This document shows positions 44,106-52,838 of a DNA stretch of 64,000 bases, piece after piece. A model generated the notes under the pieces. That model ran no database searches. It had not been told where the DNA came from and was given only the letters and a program-made list of their open reading frames with translations. Where the stretch lies: assembly GCA_024234875.1 (NCBI GenBank), contig JACKNM010000014.1:62001-126000 (forward strand), read 5' to 3'. Position 1 is the first letter of the stretch. The number at the start of each line of letters is the position of its first letter. The translations under genes were made by a program, and so were the position numbers. The stretch is from Ectothiorhodospiraceae bacterium (GTDB lineage Bacteria > Pseudomonadota > Gammaproteobacteria > HK1).

Positions 44106-45785
44106 GTGCCACCCGAACAACTTCGCAACTTCTTGCTGATCGGTCTGTGCGTGGTGGGCGTCCTGCTCTGGCAGGCGTGGGTCCAGGACTACCGTACGCC
44201 CGCGCCGGCACCAGCCACGACCGCGGCCCAGCCGGCGGCGCCGGCGGGTGCACCCGGTTCACCCGAGGCGACGCAACCCCGGGCCGACGTGCCCCAGGCT
44301 CCGAGCACCGGGGCCGCAGCATCCGGCGCCCCCACGGCGCCGACCGGCACCGTCGCCGAGTCCACCCGTCCACTCGTCGACGTGCGCACCGATCTGGTCC
44401 ACGCGCGAATCGATCCGATCGGCGGCACCATCGCGAGCCTCGATCTCCTGGCCTATCCGCTCTCCCTCGACACGCCCGACCAGTCCTATCACCTGTTCGA
44501 GCGAGCACAGTCGAACACCTTCATCGCGCAGAGCGGCCTGATCGGAGGTTCTGGCGCACCCACTCACCACACCGATTTCGCCTCGGAGCAGACCGAGTAC
44601 GTGCTCGCGCCAGACGGCCAGTCGCTCGAGGTCCGTCTGTCGTGGCAGGGAGAGGGACTGGCGGTCACCCGCGTCTACACCTTCCGCCGCGGGAGCTACG
44701 TCGTCGACGTCGAGATGCGGGTCCGTAACCAGACCGGTGAGCCGTGGTCCGGCCGCATGTACGGACAGTTCACCCGCAACGCCGTGTCGTCCAAGGGCGG
44801 ATTGTTCCAGACCTACACCTATACCGGTGGCGTGGTCTCCGGACCCGACAAGCCCTACGAGAAGATCTCCTTCGACGACATGGAGAGCGCCAATCTCGAC
44901 CGCTCCGTCCTCGGCGGTTGGGCGGCGATGATCCAGCATTACTTCGCGAGCGCCTGGATCCCGAGGCAGGACGTCGAGAACCACTACTACACGAAATCGG
45001 TCGGCGACGAGCGCTACGTGCTCGGGGTGATCACGCCGGAGCAGGTGGTCGCGCCGAACTCGGAGGGCACCTTCACCCTCTCCCTTTTCGCTGGCCCCAA
45101 GCTCCAGGACAAAATGGAGCAGGCGGCGCCGAACCTCGCGCGTACCGTCGACTACGGATGGTTGTGGCTCATCGCACAGCCCCTGTTCTGGCTGCTCCAG
45201 CACATCCACGCGTTGTTCGGTAACTGGGGCGTGTCGATCATCTTGCTGACCTGCCTGGTCAAGCTCGTCTTCTTCTATCCGTCGGCCGCGAGCTACAAGT
45301 CGATGGCGAAGATGCGCAAGGTGCAACCGCGCATGGTGGCCATCCGAGAGCGCTACGGCAGCGATCGCCAACGCATGAACCAGGCGATGATGGAGCTGTA
45401 CAAGACCGAGAAGATCAATCCGCTCGGTGGCTGCCTTCCCATCGTCATCCAGATCCCGGTCTTCATCTCCCTGTACTGGGTGCTGCTCGAGAGCGTGGAG
45501 CTTCGCCAGGCGCCGTTCGTATTCTGGCTGAAGGATCTGAGCACGCACGATCCGTACTTCGTGCTGCCGCTGCTGATGGGCACCACGATGTTCATCCAGC
45601 AGAGGCTCAACCCCGCACCGCCCGATCCGATGCAGGCCAAGATCATGATGGCGCTGCCCATCGTGTTCACGTTCCTGTTCCTGTTCTTCCCATCCGGGCT
45701 GGTTCTCTACTGGTTCGTGAACAACCTGCTCTCGATCATCCAGCAGTGGGTCATCACCCGGAAGATCATCGGACCGAACGGCTGA
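44106..45785 (+). CDS. yidC: Membrane protein insertase YidC
   Basis: Inserts and folds inner-membrane proteins, alone or with SecYEG. 559 residues from a GTG at 44106: N-terminal helix (RNFLLIGLCVVGVLLWQAW), a proline/alanine-rich linker, the large periplasmic beta domain (about 90-330), then the five-helix core with WGVSIILLTCLVKLVFFYPS, GGCLPIVIQIPVFISLYWVL and LVLYWFVNNLLSIIQQ. Follows rnpA by 87 bases. Confidence 0.96.
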   Translation: MPPEQLRNFLLIGLCVVGVLLWQAWVQDYRTPAPAPATTAAQPAAPAGAPGSPEATQPRADVPQAPSTGAAASGAPTAPTGTVAESTRPLVDVRTDLVHARIDPIGGTIASLDLLAYPLSLDTPDQSYHLFERAQSNTFIAQSGLIGGSGAPTHHTDFASEQTEYVLAPDGQSLEVRLSWQGEGLAVTRVYTFRRGSYVVDVEMRVRNQTGEPWSGRMYGQFTRNAVSSKGGLFQTYTYTGGVVSGPDKPYEKISFDDMESANLDRSVLGGWAAMIQHYFASAWIPRQDVENHYYTKSVGDERYVLGVITPEQVVAPNSEGTFTLSLFAGPKLQDKMEQAAPNLARTVDYGWLWLIAQPLFWLLQHIHALFGNWGVSIILLTCLVKLVFFYPSAASYKSMAKMRKVQPRMVAIRERYGSDRQRMNQAMMELYKTEKINPLGGCLPIVIQIPVFISLYWVLLESVELRQAPFVFWLKDLSTHDPYFVLPLLMGTTMFIQQRLNPAPPDPMQAKIMMALPIVFTFLFLFFPSGLVLYWFVNNLLSIIQQWVITRKIIGPNG

Positions 45786-45861
45786 GTCCGGTCCCATCCT
45801 CGACCTCGCGGTGGCGCGCCCGGCGCGCCGCCGCGCCACGGTCCGCCCTCACGAGGTGCGG

Positions 45862-47211
45862 ATGACCACCTCGACCGACACCATCGCCGCGGTCGCGACG
45901 CCCGCCGGGCAGGGCGGCATCGGGGTGGTCCGCGTCTCCGGCCCGCGCGCCGAGTCGATTGCACTTGCGCTCATCGGGCGGCTGCCGCCGCCGCGGCGCG
46001 CACGCCACGCGGCGTTTCGTGACGCCGATGGACTCGCCATCGATCACGGCATCGCGTTGTGGTTTCCCCGGCCCGCGTCCTATACCGGCGACGACGTGCT
46101 CGAGCTCCAGGGTCATGGCGGTCCGGTGGTGCTCGACCTCGTGTTGTCACGCGTCCTGGCGTTGGGCGCGCGGCTCGCGCGCCCGGGTGAGTTCACCGAG
46201 CGAGCCTTCCTCGCCGGGCGCATCGACCTCGCCCAGGCCGAGGCGGTGGCCGACCTGATCGCGGCCGACACCGCAGGCGCCGCACGTGGCGCGATGCGCT
46301 CGCTCGAGGGCGCGTTCTCGGCTCGCGTAGGGGCGCTGGTCGACGCGCTGACCGCGTTGCGCGCCGATGTCGAGGCGAGCATCGATTTCGCCGACGAGGA
46401 CATCGATCTCCTCGCCGATACCGCGGTCGCCGACCGACTGGCGACGCTCGGCGACGATCTCGCAGCCTGCCTCGAGGCCGCGCGCCAGGGCGCGTTGTTG
46501 CGAGACGGTGTGCGGGTGGTGATCGCCGGCCGGCCGAACGTCGGCAAGTCGAGTCTCATGAACGCGCTGGTCGGCAGCGATCGTGCGATCGTGACCGAGG
46601 TACCCGGGACCACGCGTGACACCCTGCACGAGCGCATCCAGCTCGGCCCCCTGCTCGTCGAGCTGACCGACACCGCCGGACTGCGTGCCTCCACCGACCC
46701 GGTGGAGCGCATCGGTATCGAGCGCGCACGGGCGGCGCTGGCCACGGCAACGGTGGTGCTGGCGGTGAACGAGCTCGGGGCCCCGGAGGACGACGCCGAA
46801 TCCGACCTCGGTGCCCACCTGCCACCCGACGCGCGGCGCATCGACGTGCGCAACAAGATCGACCTCGCCGGTCTGCCGCCGCGCATGGAGCTCGAGCACG
46901 ACGTCCCGGTGGTCTGGCTGAGTGCGCGCAGCGGTGCCGGTATCGACCTGCTCGCGAAGGCGCTGGAGCACGTCGTCGGCTGGGTGGCGCCCGGTGAGGG
47001 CAGCTTCCTCGCGCGTCGCCGTCACCTCGTGGCGTTGGAATCGGCCGCGGTCGCCGTCGACCGCGCCTCGGCGCGCATGCTCGAGGGCTCGATCGAGCTC
47101 ATGGCAGCCGACTTGCGTGACGCTCAGGCCGCGCTCGGCACCATCACCGGCGAGGTCACCAGTGACGATCTGCTCGGCGAGATCTTCGCGCGTTTCTGTA
47201 TCGGCAAGTAG
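45862..47211 (+). CDS. mnmE: tRNA modification GTPase MnmE (TrmE)
   Basis: With MnmG, installs the cmnm5 group on U34 of certain tRNAs. 449 residues from the ATG at 45862, preceded by ACGAGGTG. The N-terminal folate-binding domain (DTIAAVATPAGQGGIGVVR) is followed by helical and G domains with GRPNVGKSSLMN, EVPGTTRDT, DTAGLR and NKIDL, and the strictly conserved C-terminal FCIGK. mnmG, its usual partner downstream, is not here. Confidence 0.96.
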   Translation: MTTSTDTIAAVATPAGQGGIGVVRVSGPRAESIALALIGRLPPPRRARHAAFRDADGLAIDHGIALWFPRPASYTGDDVLELQGHGGPVVLDLVLSRVLALGARLARPGEFTERAFLAGRIDLAQAEAVADLIAADTAGAARGAMRSLEGAFSARVGALVDALTALRADVEASIDFADEDIDLLADTAVADRLATLGDDLAACLEAARQGALLRDGVRVVIAGRPNVGKSSLMNALVGSDRAIVTEVPGTTRDTLHERIQLGPLLVELTDTAGLRASTDPVERIGIERARAALATATVVLAVNELGAPEDDAESDLGAHLPPDARRIDVRNKIDLAGLPPRMELEHDVPVVWLSARSGAGIDLLAKALEHVVGWVAPGEGSFLARRRHLVALESAAVAVDRASARMLEGSIELMAADLRDAQAALGTITGEVTSDDLLGEIFARFCIGK

Positions 47212-47295
47212 GCTTTGCCGGAAATGGAAGGCGGCGCCGTGCGAGACTGCGCGCGGCCACTCGCGCCTTCCCCGCCCGCACGACGAGGAGAACCC

Positions 47296-48285
47296 ATGAG
47301 CACCCCGGACACTGCCTTCCTGTCCCGCATCCGCCTCGACCCGCCGGGGCGTGGACGCATCTACGACAGCATCGTCGAGACCATCGCCAATACGCCGTTG
47401 GTCCGCGTGCGGCGCCTGGCCGCCGAGGAAGGCGTGGGCGCCGACCTGCTGCTGAAGCTCGAGTTCTTCAACCCGACGGCCAGCGTGAAGGACCGCATCG
47501 GCGTCAGCATGATTCTCGACCTCGAGGCGCGCGGCGTGATCGGTCCTGGCGCGACCCTGGTCGAGCCGACCTCCGGCAACACCGGTATCGGCCTCGCGTT
47601 CGCCGGCGCCGCGCGCGGCTATCGCGTGATCCTCACGATGCCCGACTCGATGTCGATCGAGCGCCGGCGAATGCTCGCCCTGCTCGGCGCCGAGCTCGAG
47701 CTCACCCCGCGCGAGAAGGGCATGCGCGGCGCCATCGAGCGCGCCGAGCAGCTCTGCAAGGAGATCGACGGTGCGGTGATTCCCGGGCAGTTCAGCAATC
47801 CGGCCAATCCCGCGGTGCACCGCGCGACGACAGCCGAGGAGATCTGGCGTGATACCGACGGTGCGGTCGACGTCGTCGTCTCCGGCGTCGGAACCGGTGG
47901 CACGTTCACCGGCTGTGCCCAGGTGCTCAAGCCACGCAAGCCGGGGCTGCGCATGGTGGCGGTCGAGCCGCAGTCCAGCCAGGTCCTCGCCGGCGGTACC
48001 CACAGCCCGCATCCCATCCAGGGCATCGGCGCCGGGTTCGTGCCGGAGGTGATGGATACCGCGCTGATCGACGAGATCGTGGCGGTCAGCGGCGATGACG
48101 CGCTGGCGATGGCACGCACGGTGGCGCGCCTGGAAGGAATCCCGGTCGGCATCTCCTCCGGCGCCGCGATCACCGCCGCGGTGCGCGTCGGTCGGCGACC
48201 GGAGATGGCGGGCAAGACGCTGGTCTGCGTGGTGCCGTCGTTCGCCGAGCGCTATCTGTCGACGGCACTGTTCGACGGGCTATGA
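47296..48285 (+). CDS. cysK: Cysteine synthase A (O-acetylserine sulfhydrylase)
   Basis: PLP enzyme joining sulfide with O-acetylserine to make cysteine. 329 residues from the ATG at 47296 (CGAGGAG upstream). The PLP lysine is in NPTASVKDRIG, the substrate loop in EPTSGNTGIG, the phosphate-cup GTGGTFTG, and the closing SSGAA. Similarity to CysK is stronger than to CysM. It sits where mnmG would be expected after mnmE. Confidence 0.93.
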   Translation: MSTPDTAFLSRIRLDPPGRGRIYDSIVETIANTPLVRVRRLAAEEGVGADLLLKLEFFNPTASVKDRIGVSMILDLEARGVIGPGATLVEPTSGNTGIGLAFAGAARGYRVILTMPDSMSIERRRMLALLGAELELTPREKGMRGAIERAEQLCKEIDGAVIPGQFSNPANPAVHRATTAEEIWRDTDGAVDVVVSGVGTGGTFTGCAQVLKPRKPGLRMVAVEPQSSQVLAGGTHSPHPIQGIGAGFVPEVMDTALIDEIVAVSGDDALAMARTVARLEGIPVGISSGAAITAAVRVGRRPEMAGKTLVCVVPSFAERYLSTALFDGL

Positions 48286-48295
48286 GCGCAAGCTC

Positions 48296-48328
48296 GGGGA
48301 CCGGCGCGGCTCGCGCGCGCCGGTCCCC
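48296..48328. terminator. Thirteen-base perfect hairpin between convergent genes
   Basis: GGGGACCGGCGCG (48296-48308), a seven-base loop, and its exact complement CGCGCCGGTCCCC (48316-48328). It lies ten bases after cysK and just beyond the end of the convergent monooxygenase gene, so it can serve both strands. No T-tract on either side. Confidence 0.65.
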
Positions 48329-48337
48329 GGTGGGGCC

Positions 48338-48643
48338 TCACGCCTGCTGCAACACCTTGAGGCTCATGCCGACGACGATGTCCTTCACCTTCTCCCGGTA
48401 GGCGAGCATGTGCGGCGCCTTGGCGTGGGCCTGCAACGCGGCGACGCTCGCCCATTTCTCGATGATGGTGACGGTGTCGGCGTCCTTGACCTGCGGTGGG
48501 AGCCCCGAGTCCGCATCGACCGTCGGGTAGTACTCGATGCAGCCATCCTCGGCGAGCACCGCCGGGATGTTGGCCTTGAACGCGGCGAGAAAGGCGTCGC
48601 GCTGGCCGGCCTTGACCTTGATCGATGCGATGACGTTGATCAC
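48338..48643 (-). CDS. Antibiotic biosynthesis monooxygenase (ABM) domain protein, putative quinol monooxygenase
   Basis: 101 residues forming one ABM ferredoxin-like domain, MINVIASIKVKAGQRDAFLAAF to the end, with the typical GCIEYYP and IIEKWAS segments. Relatives such as YgiN oxidise quinols; others are cofactor-free monooxygenases of polyketide tailoring. The substrate is unknown. Single gene, convergent with cysK and divergent from the creatininase-like gene. Confidence 0.85.
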   Translation of the reverse strand: MINVIASIKVKAGQRDAFLAAFKANIPAVLAEDGCIEYYPTVDADSGLPPQVKDADTVTIIEKWASVAALQAHAKAPHMLAYREKVKDIVVGMSLKVLQQA

Positions 48644-48840
48644 GAGATGTCCTCCGATGTCGGGACCGCCACCGTCGGCGACCCGCGAGACGATAGCCGA
48701 CCGCCGGCGCTCGACCCGGCGCCGAGGGGCCGGCCCGAGCCCGCCGCGGGCGGCGACGAGCGCGGATGATACCGGTACCGGGCTTGTCGTCGCGCGCCCC
48801 GGCGGACATGCTCCTCGGCTCGCTCACCGGTAGGACGGCC

Positions 48841-49650
48841 ATGGTCCACGCGCACTGGGAGACGCTCACCACCGTCGACGTCGCCGCCCTCGACCCGCAA
48901 CGCACCGTGGCGGTCCTCCCCGTCGCGGCGGTCGAGCAGCACGGCCCGCATCTGCCGCTGGGCACCGACGCGATGATCAATCGCGCCATCGTCCGCGCGC
49001 TGCTGGCGCGAGCCGACCCGCGCGCCAGCGTCGTCGCGCTGCCTCCCCTCGATGTCGGCCACAGCCTGGAGCACGCGGGATACCCCGGCACGCTCGACGC
49101 GAGCGCCGAGACGCTGCTCGCGCTGTGGGAAGGCGTCGGTCGGCGCGTCGCCGGCGCCGGGCTGCGCCGCCTGGTGGTGTTCAACACCCACGGCGGGCAG
49201 CGCTCGATCGTCGACCTCGTCGCGCTGCGGCTGCGGTCACGCCACGGGATGCTGGTCGCCCGCGCGTCGGTGTTCGGCTTCGGCGTCCCCGAGACGTTGT
49301 TCGATTCCCACGAGGTCCGTCACGGCATCCACGGTGGCGAGGTCGAGACCTCGTTGATGCTCCACCTGCACCCCGCGCTGGTGCGTCTGGACGCGCTCGC
49401 CGATTTCGGCGGCGCCACCTTCGACGCCGAGGCGCGCGCCGCAGCCGTCGGGCCGGAGAAGCCGACCGGCCTCGGCTGGCTGGCCGAGGACCTCCACCCC
49501 GCCGGGGTCTGCGGGAACGCGCTGCGCGCGGACGCCGAGCGCGGCGCGGCGCTGCTCGAGCACCAGGTCACGGCGCTACAGGAGGTCGTCGCGGCACTCG
49601 TCGAGCAAGCCCTTCCGCCGCCCCCTTACCCTTTTCCACCCGCAGCGTGA
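48841..49650 (+). CDS. Creatininase-family amidohydrolase
   Basis: 269 residues from the ATG at 48841. Metal-binding features of the creatininase superfamily are visible: VEQHGPHLPLGTDAM near residue 34, NTHGGQ near 118, and HGIHGGEVETSLML near 160. Members include creatinine amidohydrolase, MftE of mycofactocin maturation, and ArfB, the archaeal deformylase acting on the GTP ring-opening product. The substrate here cannot be decided. A longer in-frame start at 48766 adds a poor N-terminus. Followed after 184 bases by the transcarbamylase gene. Confidence 0.85.
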   Translation: MVHAHWETLTTVDVAALDPQRTVAVLPVAAVEQHGPHLPLGTDAMINRAIVRALLARADPRASVVALPPLDVGHSLEHAGYPGTLDASAETLLALWEGVGRRVAGAGLRRLVVFNTHGGQRSIVDLVALRLRSRHGMLVARASVFGFGVPETLFDSHEVRHGIHGGEVETSLMLHLHPALVRLDALADFGGATFDAEARAAAVGPEKPTGLGWLAEDLHPAGVCGNALRADAERGAALLEHQVTALQEVVAALVEQALPPPPYPFPPAA

Positions 49651-49834
49651 TAATCGGCGCTTCGTGGTCGCCGAGCGATGTGGTCTCTCGGCCGACCCTG
49701 ACGGCCACCCGGGCGCGATCGGATCCGGGCGGTGTGCTATTCGTCGGAGACTCGAGGTCGATGCGCGACCGGTCGAGCCCCCGGCATCGAGCGCCGGCGC
49801 GTGGCCAAACCATCACGATTCGGAGACGAGCACC

Positions 49835-50764
49835 ATGTCCGCACCACCGACCCATCTCATCGACTGGCGTGATTGGGACGCCGGCGTCGTGCGCGACGTG
49901 CTGGACCTCGCGCTGCGCGTGAAGCGCGATCCTCGGGCGTTCGAGAACCGCATGCATCGGCGCACCCTGGTGATGCTGTTCCAGAAGACGTCGACCCGCA
50001 CCCGGGTCTCGTTCGAGGCCGGAATGACGGAGCTCGGCGGCCATGCGATCAACCTCGACTGGCGGGCGTCGAACTTCACCCTCGCCGACGTGCGCTCGGA
50101 GACGCGCTACCTGTCGCGGAACGCCGCGGTGATCATGGCGCGCTTGAAGGACCACGAGGATCTGCTCGACATGGCGGACGGCGCGACCGTGCCGGTGATC
50201 AACGGTTGCTGCAATCGTTACCACCCGTGCCAGGCGATGGCCGACATGCTCACCATCGCGGAGCAACGCGGCGGCGACCCGAGCGGCGCCCGACTCACCT
50301 ACATCGGCGCCTACAACAACGTCGTCAACTCACTGGTGTCGATCGCAGCCCCGCTCGGCGTGCATCTCACCCTGGTCTGCCCGCTGCGCGACGAGGCGAC
50401 GATCGATACCGCGAGCCGGGCACGCCTGCTCGACGCCGGTCTGCTCACCGAGACCACCGACGCGCGCGCCGGCGTCGCCGACGCGGACTACGTGTACACC
50501 GATACCTGGCTCGACATGGAGTACTTCAACGACCCGGCGTTCGCCGAGGAGAAGGAGCGCCGCGTCGCGCAGATGCTGCCCTACCAGCTCAACGAGACGT
50601 TGCTCGCCGGCACCGACGCGAAGGTGATGCACGACATGCCGATCCACATCGGCTACGAGATCGCGGAGGAGCTGATCGAGAGCCCGCGCTCGGTCATCTT
50701 CGACCAGGCCGAGAATCGCATGCACGCGCAGAAGGCGATCCTGCTACATCTGACGGGCAGCTGA
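49835..50764 (+). CDS. Non-canonical aspartate/ornithine transcarbamylase family protein
   Basis: 309 residues from the ATG at 49835. The carbamoyl-phosphate loop is intact (STRTR at 53-57, HPCQ at 130-133), and the C-terminal QAENRMHAQKAILLHL is family-typical. The residues that define ornithine carbamoyltransferases are altered: the HCLP motif reads HDMP (266-269), and the SMG ornithine loop reads DME (227-229). It probably carbamoylates a different amine. No arginine genes are nearby. Annotation pipelines would likely call it argF, which I think is unsafe. Confidence 0.75.
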   Translation: MSAPPTHLIDWRDWDAGVVRDVLDLALRVKRDPRAFENRMHRRTLVMLFQKTSTRTRVSFEAGMTELGGHAINLDWRASNFTLADVRSETRYLSRNAAVIMARLKDHEDLLDMADGATVPVINGCCNRYHPCQAMADMLTIAEQRGGDPSGARLTYIGAYNNVVNSLVSIAAPLGVHLTLVCPLRDEATIDTASRARLLDAGLLTETTDARAGVADADYVYTDTWLDMEYFNDPAFAEEKERRVAQMLPYQLNETLLAGTDAKVMHDMPIHIGYEIAEELIESPRSVIFDQAENRMHAQKAILLHLTGS

Positions 50765-50825
50765 GGCGCCCGGCCGTCCGCCCGGCCGTCGACAGGGCGC
50801 GCGGCCACCTGACGCAGGCGCGCGA

Positions 50826-51743
50826 TCAATCGGCTGCGGTCGACCCGACGGCCGCCTCGGCGTAGCTGTTGTCGACGGCATCCTCGAACGCGATCGCGCG
50901 CCCGATCAGGCCGCCGCTCAGCAGGCATCCGCGTAGCCGCTCGAATCCGACCCGCGGCAACCGCGGGTCGCGCCCCCACACCCCGAGCTCGAGATAGCGC
51001 GCGATCGCGCGCACGAGGATCGGTCGCGGGCAATCGCGGAAGAAGTCGGCCACCGCATCGGCGATGGTGGCAGCGTCGTGCGCATGGAGCCAACGCTGCG
51101 TGTCGTGAATGGCGCGGGTCATCGCCAGCGCGGTGTCGGGGTTGCGCGCAAGCCACGGGCGCATCGCGTAGAGCGTGGTGTAGGAGCACGGTCCGCGGCT
51201 CGCCTGCGCGTACCAGACATGCCCGGCACCCTCGGCGAGCAACGTCTCGACCATGGGCTGGAAGAGCTGCGCGACGTCGATCGACCCGGCGCGCAGCGCT
51301 TGCGCGTTCTCGCTCATGGTGTGCCCGTCGATTCGATCGAGCGTGCTCGGGTCGATGCCGACGCGGCGCAGATCGTCTTGCAGGCACATCCAGGGCGTCG
51401 GTACCTCCGACACCGTCGCCACGCGCACTGTCGCCAGATCGGTCAGCCGGAACTCGGGTCGTGGCTCGCGCCCGACGAGAAAGAACGGATCACGGGTCAC
51501 CACCTCGGCGAAACCCACCACGTCGCAGCTCGGATCGCGGTCGCGCATCAGCATCACCCGCATCGGCCCGCCCCAGAACACGTCCGCCTCGCCGGATTGG
51601 AGCTGACCGGCCACCCCGGCGAGATCCGGACTCGTGCCGAGGCGCACGTCGAGGCCGTGGCGGCGATAGTGATCGAGTGCATGGACCAGGTAGAAGGGGG
51701 TGTAGAACACGGCGCGGAAGGATTCGTAGAGCGTGATCGGCAT
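50826..51743 (-). CDS. NMT1/THI5-like (SsuA/TauA fold) protein without signal peptide
   Basis: 305 residues with the periplasmic-binding-protein fold of the NMT1/THI5 family: FYTPFYLVHALDHYRRHGLDVRL at the start (two motifs), then GEADVFWGG. The protein begins MPITLYESFRAV directly at the first strand, so there is no signal peptide or lipobox. No ABC permease or ATPase gene is nearby. It may be a cytoplasmic binding protein or enzyme, as with THI5 itself, or a degenerate transporter component. Divergence from neighbours prevents an operon-based guess. Confidence 0.7.
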   Translation of the reverse strand: MPITLYESFRAVFYTPFYLVHALDHYRRHGLDVRLGTSPDLAGVAGQLQSGEADVFWGGPMRVMLMRDRDPSCDVVGFAEVVTRDPFFLVGREPRPEFRLTDLATVRVATVSEVPTPWMCLQDDLRRVGIDPSTLDRIDGHTMSENAQALRAGSIDVAQLFQPMVETLLAEGAGHVWYAQASRGPCSYTTLYAMRPWLARNPDTALAMTRAIHDTQRWLHAHDAATIADAVADFFRDCPRPILVRAIARYLELGVWGRDPRLPRVGFERLRGCLLSGGLIGRAIAFEDAVDNSYAEAAVGSTAAD

Positions 51744-51752
51744 CGACGTGAA

Positions 51753-52271
51753 TCACCTCGTCTGGGCGCGCGAGCGACGCTCACGCCTCGTGGCCAGGGT
51801 CAGCAGGCCGACGGCACCCACCGCGCCGAGACCGATGCACAGCAGGTGCAACGACTCGATCGAGATCGCGAGCAGCAACGTGTTGGCGTCGGTGAGCGGC
51901 GCGAACGGCTGCATGTCGCCGTGCATCAGGCTGTCGAGCAGCACGTGCGACGTGGTGCCGAGGAAGGCACCACTGCCGGCCGCGGCCCAGCCGACCGCGG
52001 TCGGCAGCGCGGGGGCGGCGCGCGCATTCCAGGTGCGGGCGATCGGCCCGTAGGCGACCTTTCCGATCAGCATCGACGCGACCCCCACCAGCAACGCCCC
52101 GAGATAGGTGTGCGATGGACCGTGCACGACCGCGTCGCCGCGCAGCATCCGCACCAGCGGCTCCACGTCCATCGCCACCTGGGCGCCGGCGAACACCACG
52201 ACGCTGAATCGGTCGCGCAACACGAGCTTGATCGCGAGGCCGGGTCCGAGGTGCAGCGGGGTGAAGGGCAT
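51753..52271 (-). CDS. Membrane-bound metal-dependent hydrolase-like protein (YdjM/DUF4184 type)
   Basis: 172 residues starting MPFTPLHLGPGLAIK at the ATG at 52271. About four hydrophobic helices with conserved histidines: TPLHLGPG, HGPSHTYLGAL, TSHVLLDSLMHGD. The family is named for this putative metal site; activity is unproven. Ends 10 bases before the NMT1-like gene, so the two may be co-transcribed. Confidence 0.7.
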   Translation of the reverse strand: MPFTPLHLGPGLAIKLVLRDRFSVVVFAGAQVAMDVEPLVRMLRGDAVVHGPSHTYLGALLVGVASMLIGKVAYGPIARTWNARAAPALPTAVGWAAAGSGAFLGTTSHVLLDSLMHGDMQPFAPLTDANTLLLAISIESLHLLCIGLGAVGAVGLLTLATRRERRSRAQTR

Positions 52272-52290
52272 CGGTGGCGACCCCGTCGCC

Positions 52291-52836
52291 TCACCGCGCA
52301 CCGGTGAGGCGATGGCCCCCTTGCGCCCCCGCCCAGGCCAGCGCTCGCCGTTCCATCGACTCGACGAACGACGCCTTGCCGCGCACGTAGCGGTCGAGGT
52401 CTCCGTCGTGCTCGGCCGCGAGCCGCACCTTGAGCGCGGCGTAGTCGGCCGCGTCAGCGGGGTGTGCGCGCATGTAGTCACGGAACGCGAGGTGACGCGC
52501 GATGTCGGGATGACCGTCCTGGTATGCATGGATCTGGTGGGTGCGCACCCCCGGCGAGCGGTCGCGACGGAAGTACCGCCGGCCCGCCAGACCGTACTCG
52601 CCGAGCGCCTCGTAGCCGAGGTCGAGCATCGTCGTGGTGGCGGCGTCGAGCCGAGCGAGCGCGTGCACCACGAGCTGGATGTCGATCACCGGCTTCGCCG
52701 CGATGCCGTCGATGGCGGTGCTCCCGATGTGCTGCACGTCGAGGACGTTCGTGCCGAGGCTCGCGCGCAGACGGCCGGCCTCGCGCGCGAAGGCCGCGCG
52801 CCACGCCGGGTCATGTGGCACGACGACGACCCGCAT
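52291..52836 (-). CDS. GrpB family nucleotidyltransferase-fold protein
   Basis: 181 residues matching the GrpB/UPF0157 family: VVVPHDPAWRAAFAREA at the start, QHIGSTAIDGIAAKPVIDIQL as the nucleotidyltransferase-like core, and FRDYMRAHP with YAALKVRLA towards the end. Cellular role uncertain. Its ATG at 52836 is two bases after the stop of the upstream GNAT gene. Confidence 0.88.
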   Translation of the reverse strand: MRVVVVPHDPAWRAAFAREAGRLRASLGTNVLDVQHIGSTAIDGIAAKPVIDIQLVVHALARLDAATTTMLDLGYEALGEYGLAGRRYFRRDRSPGVRTHQIHAYQDGHPDIARHLAFRDYMRAHPADAADYAALKVRLAAEHDGDLDRYVRGKASFVESMERRALAWAGAQGGHRLTGAR

Positions 52837-52838
52837 CC

